From Thiobacillus sp. (lineage in GTDB: Bacteria > Pseudomonadota > Gammaproteobacteria > Burkholderiales > Thiobacillaceae), in contig JAUXRY010000011.1 of NCBI GenBank assembly GCA_030679915.1, positions 45,955 through 109,954 on the forward strand: a stretch of 64,000 nt of DNA, in the 5' to 3' direction. This document shows, one piece after another, positions 58,144 to 64,000 of the stretch. The position numbers and the translations under genes are program-made. Within the stretch, counting starts at the first letter, position 1. Every line of letters starts with the position of its first letter. A model generated the notes under the pieces. That model worked only from the letters and a program-made list of their open reading frames with translations. It did not search any database and was not told where the DNA came from.

Positions 58144-60135
58144 ATGCGAGAACTTCCGGATAAATTACTCAAGAAATCGGAGCTAATAAGCTGTCTCTGC
58201 GCCCCCGGCGTGGTGGCGGAAGCGCTCGAACACTTGATGCAAGGCGAGTCTGCCCAGGCGGCGTTTGCCGATTGTGTGCGCTGTGATCCCGTGCTGGCAT
58301 TGCGTTTGCGCGCCTTGCCGTTCGGTTTTACCCTGCAGCCCCACGATTTGCTGCGCGGTTTGTTGCTTGCAGCGCCGGTTGCAGCAGGCGCCGCGCAATC
58401 GATGTATGCGGCACGCTGGCGCCAGTCGGTCACCGTGGCGCATCTCGCGCAAGCGCTAGGAACCCGCGCAGGAGTGGTAGACCCTGAAGCCGCCTGGACG
58501 GCGGGCTTGAGTCACAACCTCGCCGATTATCTGGAGCACGACCTGCCGCCCACGGTTCACGCTGCCGACTGGCTGATCGGGCTGGATGCCGACGGCTGGC
58601 TGGCCGATGCCGTGCGCTTTCACGCTACACCGCTGTCGCGCGGGCGCGCGGCGCATCCCTTGGTACGGATTGTTCAACTGGCGTATCAACTTGCTACACG
58701 CGTAGATAGCGTGGATAGCGTGGATGTTCGTGCTGCGCTGGCAAACTTGCAGATGGGGGCAGGCGAGGCCGCCGCGATGCTGACCGAATGCCAGGTGCAA
58801 ACACGACAACTGGCCTTGCGTTTTGGGGTGGTCGACCAGGTGACAAAATCTGATGGAACCGGGTTTGAGCGCCTCGCCCGTCTTTATGCCGTGCAGGCCG
58901 CGCAGTCAGCATTGAATAGTCATTTTCGCCAGGCCAATGAAGTGACGGAAGTGTTCGCCTTGTTGCAGGACAGCCTGCTCGCCTTGTTTGGGGTTGAACG
59001 CGCCTGCCTGTTTGCCCCCGCCGCTGATGGCAGCTTGCGGCTCAGCCCGTTGATGTATTTCACACCCGGTTTGGGCATGTTGGCCATATTGCCGGATGAC
59101 GGCCATTCGGCGTTGCCACGCGCGTTGGCGCGTCATGCGCCGCAGCGGTTTGAATGTGGCGAGCCCGATTCGGCGCTGGTCGACGAGCAGATTGCGCGTT
59201 TGCTGGGTGTATCGCGCCTGACCTGCCAGCCCATTCAATTACACGATGGCCAGACGGGAGTGCTGGTTGCCGGCGATGCGGCACCGGATTTGAGCCAGTC
59301 GCCGCTGTGGCGGTTCACCCTGAGTGAATGCACCGCCGCGTTGCGTCCCAAAGTGGTGGGAGTCATGCCGCTCGAGCGCGCGCCATCTGCCGAGTCGCAA
59401 GTCCCTGCGGCCAAGAGCGATGACATTCCGCGTGACCGGGTGCGTCGCGCCGTACATGAAGTCGCCAATCCGCTCACCATCATGCGCAACTACGTCAATT
59501 TGCTGTCTGATCGCTTGGGGACAGATGTATCGATGCAACGCGATCTGGGCATTATCAGTGACGAGATCGAGCGGGTGGCGCGCATCGTGCGCGGCATCAC
59601 AGTGAGCGAAGAGATCGCTATCCCCGACACCGCGCTCGAACTGGTTTCCGTCAACAGTATTGTGTCGGAACTGGTGCGGATGGCATTGGGCGCTTTGTTC
59701 ATGCCCAACAAGATCAATGTGCAAATTGACCTCGACCCCGAGGTGCCGCCACTACCGTTGCAGAAAGACCTGCTCAAGCAGGTGCTGTTCAACCTGGCCA
59801 AAAATGCAGTCGAGGCCATGCATGGCGGAGGCCATCTCAAGTTCAGCACCCGGATGGTCAACACGAACGGCCAGCGCCAGATTGAAATCGAAGTGGCCGA
59901 CACCGGTCCCGGTTTACCGGCCAAGGTGGTATCGAATTTGTTTGAACCGGTGGACAGCGAGAAAGGCGGCGATCACGCCGGACTGGGCCTCAGCATCAGC
60001 CGCAGTCTGGTTGAACGCATGAATGGTCAACTCAGCTGCTCCTCCACCCCCGAAGGTACTTTTTTTATGATTAGCCTGCCGACTTTGCAAAATGGCCAGG
60101 CACCGCTCACAACAACACGCTACGGGTCAATGTAA
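58144..60135 (+). CDS. HDOD-like / GAF-type sensor histidine kinase
   Basis: ATG 58144 gives 663 residues. Residues about 1-230 look like an HDOD module (LALRLRALPFGF, WTAGLSHNLADYLEHDLPP), residues about 245-400 resemble a GAF sensor (FALLQDSLLALFGVERACLF), and residues 430-645 form a histidine kinase core: H438 in VHEVANPLTIMRNY, N-box NLAKNAVEAM (550-559), G1 DTGPGLP (586-592) and G2 GLGLS (613-617). There is no transmembrane helix, so it senses inside the cell. No strong ribosome binding site precedes the ATG, and the promoter is so close that the message may be leaderless. It is followed by its probable response regulator, 22 bases away. Confidence 0.85.
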   Translation: MRELPDKLLKKSELISCLCAPGVVAEALEHLMQGESAQAAFADCVRCDPVLALRLRALPFGFTLQPHDLLRGLLLAAPVAAGAAQSMYAARWRQSVTVAHLAQALGTRAGVVDPEAAWTAGLSHNLADYLEHDLPPTVHAADWLIGLDADGWLADAVRFHATPLSRGRAAHPLVRIVQLAYQLATRVDSVDSVDVRAALANLQMGAGEAAAMLTECQVQTRQLALRFGVVDQVTKSDGTGFERLARLYAVQAAQSALNSHFRQANEVTEVFALLQDSLLALFGVERACLFAPAADGSLRLSPLMYFTPGLGMLAILPDDGHSALPRALARHAPQRFECGEPDSALVDEQIARLLGVSRLTCQPIQLHDGQTGVLVAGDAAPDLSQSPLWRFTLSECTAALRPKVVGVMPLERAPSAESQVPAAKSDDIPRDRVRRAVHEVANPLTIMRNYVNLLSDRLGTDVSMQRDLGIISDEIERVARIVRGITVSEEIAIPDTALELVSVNSIVSELVRMALGALFMPNKINVQIDLDPEVPPLPLQKDLLKQVLFNLAKNAVEAMHGGGHLKFSTRMVNTNGQRQIEIEVADTGPGLPAKVVSNLFEPVDSEKGGDHAGLGLSISRSLVERMNGQLSCSSTPEGTFFMISLPTLQNGQAPLTTTRYGSM

Positions 60136-60157
60136 CCCAAGCTCCAAGGAGAAGTTC

Positions 60158-62368
60158 ATGGTAGAAAACCCGATTGAAATAGCGACGCAACACAACATAC
60201 TCAGCAGCTTCCCGGCTCGCCCGCGAATTCTGGCGGTGGACGACGAGCCGCTGATTCTGGAAGGTCTGTCGCGTTTGCTTGCCGCCAAAAATTATGACGT
60301 GGTGGTCGCCAACGGTGGCTGCGAAGCCTTGATCGCCATTGGCAAACAGCAGTTTGATGTGATTCTGCTCGATCTGGGCATGCCAGACCTGGGCGGCAAT
60401 GAAGTCTTGCGCTTTGTGGCGGAACGGTGCGCGGAAACGCCCGTAATCGTCGTGTCGGGCGACAGCACCATCGATGCGGCTATTCGTGCGCTGCGGGGCG
60501 GCGCGGCCGATTTCGTGCGTAAACCCTATGAGCCGGAAGAACTGCTACGACGCATCGACAATACGTTGACGCGACGACGGCTGGAAAAAGAAAACAACCA
60601 CATCTTGCAGCGCCTCCAGCAATCGGAAAAATGGCACCGTTTTCTGGTCAACAGTTCGCCGGACTTCATTTACACCCTGGATTGTGAAGGTCGTTTCACC
60701 TTCGTCAACGATCGGGTTGAAAGCCTGATTGGCTATCGGCGTGAAGACCTGGTCGGCCAGCATTACAGTCTGGTGATCCACGAAGAGGACATACCGTGCG
60801 CCGAGCATGTCTTCAACGAACGCCGATCCGGCGACCGTAATGCGCGCAACATCGAAATCCGCCTCAAGTGCAATCCGGGCATTCGTCGTCCACGTTTGAT
60901 GAATGGACGCTGCAAGGCTGTCGAACTGACTGCGATGGGGATGTACGACGACGAAGCTGCCAGTCCCTTCGAACGACGTTTCATCGGCAGCTATGGCGTC
61001 GCCAAAGATGTGACGGAACGCAAGCAAGCCGAGGAAACCGTCCACTACCAAGCCTATCATGATCTGCTAACAGGGTTGCCCAACCGGGCCCTGTTCCGTG
61101 ATCACCTCGGGCTCATGTTGGCGCAGGCCAAACGTACCCAGCAGCCGCTGGCCGTGCTGAGCCTCGACCTTGATCATTTCAAGCTGATCAATGATTCGCT
61201 CGGCCACACCATCGGCGACGAACTGTTGCTGGCGGTGGGCGCTCGCCTGCGCCAGTGCCTGCGCGAAGGCGACACCCTGGCACGCCTCGGGGGCGACGAG
61301 TTTGCGGTGCTGCTTCCGACGCTGGTGTCCCGCAGCGATGTCGATCACATCTGCCGCAAAGTCATTCAGGTGCTGTCCAAGCCGGTTTACATCAAAGGCC
61401 ATGAGATATACATCTCCGTCAGCATCGGTGCCTGCGTGGCACCTGAAGACGGCGACCTGATCGACGGCCTGATCCGCCAGGCTGAAATCGCCATGTATCA
61501 GGCCAAGTCGCAAGGTCGCAGCCGGCTGCAGTTCTGGGAGTCTGGCATGCAGGCACCTTATTCCGAACGCATGACGATCGAATCTGATTTGCGACGAGCA
61601 CTGGCGCGCAACGAGTTTGTGCTGTTTTATCAGCCGCAAGTGGATACCGCGACCGGCGAAGTCCGCGGATTTGAAGCGTTGCTGCGCTGGTGGCATCCGC
61701 AGCGTGGATTGCTGACACCTGTGGATTTTGTGGCCGTGGCTGAAGAATCCGGCGTCATCGTCCCGATCGGCGATTGGGTGTTGCGTCAGGCTGCGACACA
61801 AATGGCCGAATGGAGCAAAGCCGGATTGCCGCCGGTGCGGCTGTCAGTCAACATTTCTGCACGCCAACTCGAAAGTCCAGACTTTGTTGAAGGCGTCTTG
61901 CGGGCCGTGCAGGTCTATTCTCTGGATGGGAACCTGCTTGAGCTGGAGATCACCGAAAGCTTGCTGATGCAGGATTTTGAAGCCAACGCCATCAAGCTGG
62001 GGCGGCTTTCAGCCTCGGGGATTCGTCTGGCCATCGACGACTTTGGAACGGGCTATTGCTCATTCAAATACCTGGCACGTTTCCCCATCCACACCCTCAA
62101 AATCGACCAATCTTTTATCCAGGATCTCGACCGCGAAGAAAACATCTCCATCGTCAACGCCATGGTGGCCATGGGCCGTGGGATGAACCTCAACGTGATC
62201 GCCGAGGGTGTTGAAACCGAAGCGCAGCGTGCTCGTCTGGAACAGATGCAGTGCCACGAAGTGCAAGGCTATTATTACAGCAGCCCACTTTCAGGTCAGG
62301 AAGCAACGGCTTTGCTGGGCGAACATGTGAGAGGGTTTGCCGAGGCAGGAAATCTGGCAGCGAGTTGA
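60158..62368 (+). CDS. REC-PAS-GGDEF-EAL response regulator (c-di-GMP turnover)
   Basis: ATG 60158 with AAGGAGAAG upstream gives 736 residues. The receiver has acidic D28/D29, phospho-acceptor D72 in LLDLGMPDLGG, and K122 in FVRKPYEP. A PAS domain follows (about 155-290). The GGDEF motif is intact (LGGDEF, 376-381) with the inhibitory RxxD site (R368-D371) placed five residues before it, and the EAL motif is intact (GFEALLRW, E505). Thus both synthesis and hydrolysis of c-di-GMP are possible. The gene is adjacent to the histidine kinase, which suggests direct control by phosphorylation. A terminator follows at 62411. Confidence 0.92.
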   Translation: MVENPIEIATQHNILSSFPARPRILAVDDEPLILEGLSRLLAAKNYDVVVANGGCEALIAIGKQQFDVILLDLGMPDLGGNEVLRFVAERCAETPVIVVSGDSTIDAAIRALRGGAADFVRKPYEPEELLRRIDNTLTRRRLEKENNHILQRLQQSEKWHRFLVNSSPDFIYTLDCEGRFTFVNDRVESLIGYRREDLVGQHYSLVIHEEDIPCAEHVFNERRSGDRNARNIEIRLKCNPGIRRPRLMNGRCKAVELTAMGMYDDEAASPFERRFIGSYGVAKDVTERKQAEETVHYQAYHDLLTGLPNRALFRDHLGLMLAQAKRTQQPLAVLSLDLDHFKLINDSLGHTIGDELLLAVGARLRQCLREGDTLARLGGDEFAVLLPTLVSRSDVDHICRKVIQVLSKPVYIKGHEIYISVSIGACVAPEDGDLIDGLIRQAEIAMYQAKSQGRSRLQFWESGMQAPYSERMTIESDLRRALARNEFVLFYQPQVDTATGEVRGFEALLRWWHPQRGLLTPVDFVAVAEESGVIVPIGDWVLRQAATQMAEWSKAGLPPVRLSVNISARQLESPDFVEGVLRAVQVYSLDGNLLELEITESLLMQDFEANAIKLGRLSASGIRLAIDDFGTGYCSFKYLARFPIHTLKIDQSFIQDLDREENISIVNAMVAMGRGMNLNVIAEGVETEAQRARLEQMQCHEVQGYYYSSPLSGQEATALLGEHVRGFAEAGNLAAS

Positions 62369-62410
62369 CCCAGTGCGGTGCTGGCCGCTTCTGATAGAAA
62401 GGCAAAATAA

Positions 62411-62443
62411 AAACCCCGGCATCAGGTCGCTGATCCGGGGTTT
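62411..62443 (+). terminator. Intrinsic terminator of the REC-PAS-GGDEF-EAL gene
   Basis: AAACCCCGG with inner ATCAG pairs with CTGAT and CCGGGGTTT (62411-62443) around GTCG. It lies 42 bases after the stop codon. Confidence 0.85.
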
Positions 62444-62480
62444 GTTCTGTCGTATAGCGCAAGCCCCAATGCTTGGGAAA

Positions 62481-62515
62481 TGGTGGTGGCAGTCCTGGAG
62501 TCGAACCAACGACAG
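62481..62515 (-). other. tRNA/tmRNA 3'-end-like fragment
   Basis: On the minus strand the bases read GTTGGTTCGACTCCAGG followed by ACTGCCACCACCA: a T-arm-like stem-loop (loop TTCGACT with the C61-type C and a weak stem) plus an acceptor-like end ending CCACCA. There is no matching 5' half, so this is not a functional tRNA. Such 3'-end fragments often mark an integration boundary at a tRNA or tmRNA gene. The match is short and only partly paired, so it may be chance. It lies between a terminator and the cassette-type genes. Confidence 0.35.
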
Positions 62516-62691
62516 TACTCGGCCAGAAGCGGTCATTTCAGCATTTCTCCCACAGCGGCCATTTGGTCCGGATTATCATTACATATGCGGACAGGCAGCT
62601 TCGATGAACCGACCATGAATCAAGTAGTTAGGGCACAGCGGCATGTTCTGCGAATTTTAATAATACGGACCCAGTGGTCTGGTGAATAACT

Positions 62692-62698
62692 GTTAGGC
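62692..62698 (+). other. Integron-type core site GTTAGGC before the first cassette-like gene
   Basis: GTTAGGC matches the GTTRRRY core that starts an integron cassette, and the first cassette-like gene begins right after it (ATG 62705 of a 21-codon frame, then ATG 62757). No matching left half of an attC site is visible upstream. It could be an attI-type site or a degraded attC right end. Confidence 0.45.
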
Positions 62699-62756
62699 GA
62701 ACATATGAAACTACGGGTGCAAGGTCGAACCTTCAGGTTGGTATGGGAGCCTATTG

Positions 62757-63161
62757 ATGGAACAAAATGAGGCAGAAGAAAGTCAGTTGATTCCGCCGGC
62801 AAACGTGGCAAAAGCTGAGCCGACTCAATTTGAAAAGAAGATTGATGAGCTTGCAGAGAAATGGTGGGCGCGGTACATCGCTGGCGCCGTACTTTTCGTC
62901 GCGGGCGGATTTCTGCTAGATCATTTTGTCGGTCTTGAGCCCGGCAAACGATGGAATAGTTATATTCATTACTGGTTGTGGATGTTTGTTCTGTTCGGTT
63001 GGGGAGTCATCTGCATGAAGGAGTTGTTTGGCTTCGTTATTCTTGCTCTGGTTTTCGGGGGACTTGCTTACGCATTATTTGGATTGCTTGCGGGCATTCC
63101 AGTGAGCCTTGCGATAATTATCGGAGCGGTGATTATTGCGAACTCAAACGCCAGAAATTGA
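62757..63161 (+). CDS. Hypothetical membrane protein in the cassette-like region
   Basis: ATG 62757 has GGGAG eight bases upstream and encodes 134 residues. A polar N-terminal part (MEQNEAEESQLIPPANV) includes QFEKKIDELAEKWWARY, and three hydrophobic segments follow (ARYIAGAVLFVAGGFLLDHFV, YIHYWLWMFVLFGWGVICM and the C-terminal stretch around FVILALVFGGLAYALFGLLAG and GIPVSLAIIIGAVIIAN). No family recognised. A 21-codon frame at 62705-62770 overlaps its start and may be a leader. The gene lies between the GTTAGGC at 62692 and the first attC-like site at 63210, as an integron cassette gene would. Confidence 0.7.
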   Translation: MEQNEAEESQLIPPANVAKAEPTQFEKKIDELAEKWWARYIAGAVLFVAGGFLLDHFVGLEPGKRWNSYIHYWLWMFVLFGWGVICMKELFGFVILALVFGGLAYALFGLLAGIPVSLAIIIGAVIIANSNARN

Positions 63162-63209
63162 GTTAATGGATAGGCTTCCAGCATTGACGTGCCCCCCTGT
63201 AAAAGAATC

Positions 63210-63305
63210 GCCTGACATGACGGTCAAGAGGGACTGCGGAATCAACTGACTTTCTTCGGCCAATCTCCTACGCGCCGCAGCCCCTTACCTTCAACGTAGT
63301 TAGGC
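63210..63305 (+). other. attC-like integron recombination site 1
   Basis: The left core is GCCTGAC (63210-63216) and the right core is GTTAGGC (63299-63305), complementary with one G:T pair. Between them CAAGAGGGACTGCGG (63225-63239) pairs with CCGCAGCCCCTTA (63275-63287) with unpaired bases typical of attC sites. The loop is 35 bases. The core layout (left core, CAAG box, long stem, CTTA box, right core) is that of the 59-base-element family. The next gene begins 8 bases after it. Confidence 0.65.
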
Positions 63306-63863
63306 CGCCAAACATGAGTGACACAAAAGCTAACGAGATATTCAAATCAATGGTGGGCATCGCCACCGAAGGTTTGAAAGCACTGCTGCTCGTGAATGGT
63401 GGGGCGGTCGTTGCTCTACTTACGTTTGTGGGCAACTCAGAAACCGTAGCTGCCGGACAATTCGCTGTTCCCGCCGCCGCTTTTTTAACTGGCTTGGTGT
63501 TGTGCGTCATCGCATTTTGTTCGGCGTATGCAACTCAATTCCATCTTTACAATGAACAACCTCCGGAGCCGAAATTTCCTGCACGCTCTCACATGAGGTT
63601 CTTCAAATGGACTGCTTTGCTTGTTGCTACAAGCTTGATAGCGTTCTCTGCGGGTGCAATGACTAGCGTAAACGCTCTTAGCACGGTTGAAACCCCTAAC
63701 AAACCGAAAATTGAGCAGCCCCACCCTCAAATCTCGTGCAACTGTAATTGCGCTCCAAGTGCCGGCAAGAAACCATGAATAAATCGCGGCCTAACACTTC
63801 GGCCAAGGTCGCTCCCTGCGGTCGCTGGACGTCCCGCAAGCGGGCCGCCCCTTACCTCCAACG
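63300..63863 (+). mobile_element. Putative integron gene cassette with a three-helix membrane-protein gene
   Basis: The segment begins with TTAGGC, carries one gene (63314-63778) in the forward direction with only 8 bases before its ATG, and ends in an attC-like site whose left core GCCTAAC is the exact complement of G+TTAGGC. When a cassette is excised as a circle, its own start rejoins its own attC, so this match between the start of the segment and the left core of its own attC is the expected signature of a real cassette. The length is about 564 bp, normal for a cassette. Confidence 0.65.
63314..63778 (+). CDS. Cassette-encoded hypothetical three-helix membrane protein
   Basis: The 154-residue product begins MSDTKANEIFKSMVGIATEG and has three hydrophobic segments (about residues 22-40, 50-72, 93-117), the first in LKALLLVNGGAVVALLTFVG. 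The C-terminal tail carries a Pro-rich, Cys-bearing end (ISCNCNCAP). No family is recognised. The ATG is only 8 bases from the cassette core and has no ribosome binding site, a common cassette feature. Its stop is 10 bases before the left core of the second attC-like site. Base composition is lower in GC than the rest of the window. Confidence 0.75.
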   Translation: MSDTKANEIFKSMVGIATEGLKALLLVNGGAVVALLTFVGNSETVAAGQFAVPAAAFLTGLVLCVIAFCSAYATQFHLYNEQPPEPKFPARSHMRFFKWTALLVATSLIAFSAGAMTSVNALSTVETPNKPKIEQPHPQISCNCNCAPSAGKKP

Positions 63864-63869
63864 TTGACG
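63789..63869 (+). other. attC-like integron recombination site 2
   Basis: The left core GCCTAAC (63789-63795) is perfect, the left box is CCAAGG (63803-63808), the right box is CCTTAC (63850-63855), and the right core is GTTGACG (63863-63869), which keeps the essential GTT but is not a full GTTRRRY. The right half (GCCCCTTACCTCCAACGTT) closely resembles that of site 1, so the two are related. The inner part holds smaller hairpins. The total length is 81 bp. Confidence 0.65.
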
Positions 63870-64000
63870 CTGTAGAAAAACCCCTTTTCAGCCAAATCAT
63901 CGACATAAAAAAACGGCGTGGAATCTCCATGCCGTTTTTAATTCCTGCTGTGCAATCGACTTGCCATTTCGACGGCGCTCTCTGATCAGGTCAGGGTGTC
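63870..64000. other. Window end: terminator and unresolved edge
   Basis: A bidirectional hairpin with long A/T runs (63909-63939) lies here. On the minus strand the bases to its right may be the 3' end of a gene beyond the window, but the only open frame (ending about 63930) cannot be identified. I see nothing else. Confidence 0.4.
63909..63939. terminator. Bidirectional intrinsic terminator at the window edge
   Basis: AAAAACGGC (63909-63917) pairs with GCCGTTTTT (63931-63939), and an inner TGGA/TCCA continues the stem around an ATC loop. The A- and T-runs flank the stem, so it can end transcription from either side. Confidence 0.85.

Noticed and set aside
62600..62691. A complete attC site left of GTTAGGC at 62692
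   Set aside because: No left core or pairing boxes could be found, so only the core is reported.
62705..62770. A 21-codon frame directly after the GTTAGGC core
   Set aside because: It may be a leader for the membrane protein gene, but a gene this short with no family match cannot be supported on its own.
1..64000. CRISPR arrays, insertion sequences, rRNA and complete tRNA genes
   Set aside because: None was seen on either strand by eye; absence is not proof, as no search program was run.

Overview
The window looks like chromosomal DNA from a betaproteobacterium, probably a chemolithoautotroph near Thiobacillus/Nitrosomonadales. The assignment is an inference from gene content: a betaproteobacterial-type Rho, a 7Fe ferredoxin FdxA, paired AddB/AddA-type nuclease-helicase genes, ETHE1- and rhodanese-type sulfur proteins, and glycolate salvage genes (glcDEF, a tartronate semialdehyde reductase) of the kind a Calvin-cycle organism needs. 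Most of the window is GC-rich and densely coding. The last 1.6 kb looks different in base composition and organisation.

Layout. 1-10 kb is a run of small envelope and stress proteins: two BON-domain proteins, an lmo0937-type and a DUF3309 micro-protein, a collagen-like lipoprotein, a duplicated beta/gamma-crystallin protein, an encapsulated-ferritin-like protein, a DUF883/YqjE/YqjK set and a cardiolipin-synthase-like lipoprotein. Two genes here are broken: an AsmA-family gene has two in-frame stops, and the crystallin/glycine-zipper gene has a one-base frameshift. 10-24 kb is core housekeeping: an AI-2E family permease, argJ, a methyltransferase, addA-addB-fdxA, trxA-rho, zwf and rpmE. 24-34 kb holds an M48 lipoprotein protease, a GT39-like membrane protein, mobA, two metallo-beta-lactamase (MBL) proteins and the glcD-glcE-glcF operon, headed by a small coupled membrane protein. 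34-49 kb holds a second AI-2E permease with a GcvR-like ACT protein, DUF502, a degenerate-EAL/HDOD protein with a GIY-YIG protein, a patatin, a PhnD-like binding protein, SrkA, an N-acetylglutaminylglutamine-type amidotransferase, a lytic transglycosylase, a DUF2237/zinc-ribbon pair, a membrane-tethered C13 (caspase-like) peptidase and an EamA exporter.

49-62.4 kb holds a thioredoxin-HEAT fusion, a YcbL-like hydrolase, a rhodanese-MBL fusion with substituted metal ligands, gabD, two small lipoproteins, a glxR-type reductase next to a truncated 2-hydroxyacid dehydrogenase domain, an AEC transporter, a D-Ala-D-Ala endopeptidase, and a two-gene signalling unit (HDOD/histidine kinase plus REC-PAS-GGDEF-EAL).

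62.4-64 kb is the accessory end. A tRNA/tmRNA 3'-end-like fragment is followed by two small membrane-protein genes lying between integron-type recombination sites. Two attC-like structures are visible, and the second cassette begins TTAGGC and carries a perfectly complementary GCCTAAC in its own attC. No integrase gene lies in the window, so this looks like a cassette cluster without a local integrase. It is the least ordinary structure here. Coordinates of repeats, hairpins and attC sites were read by eye.
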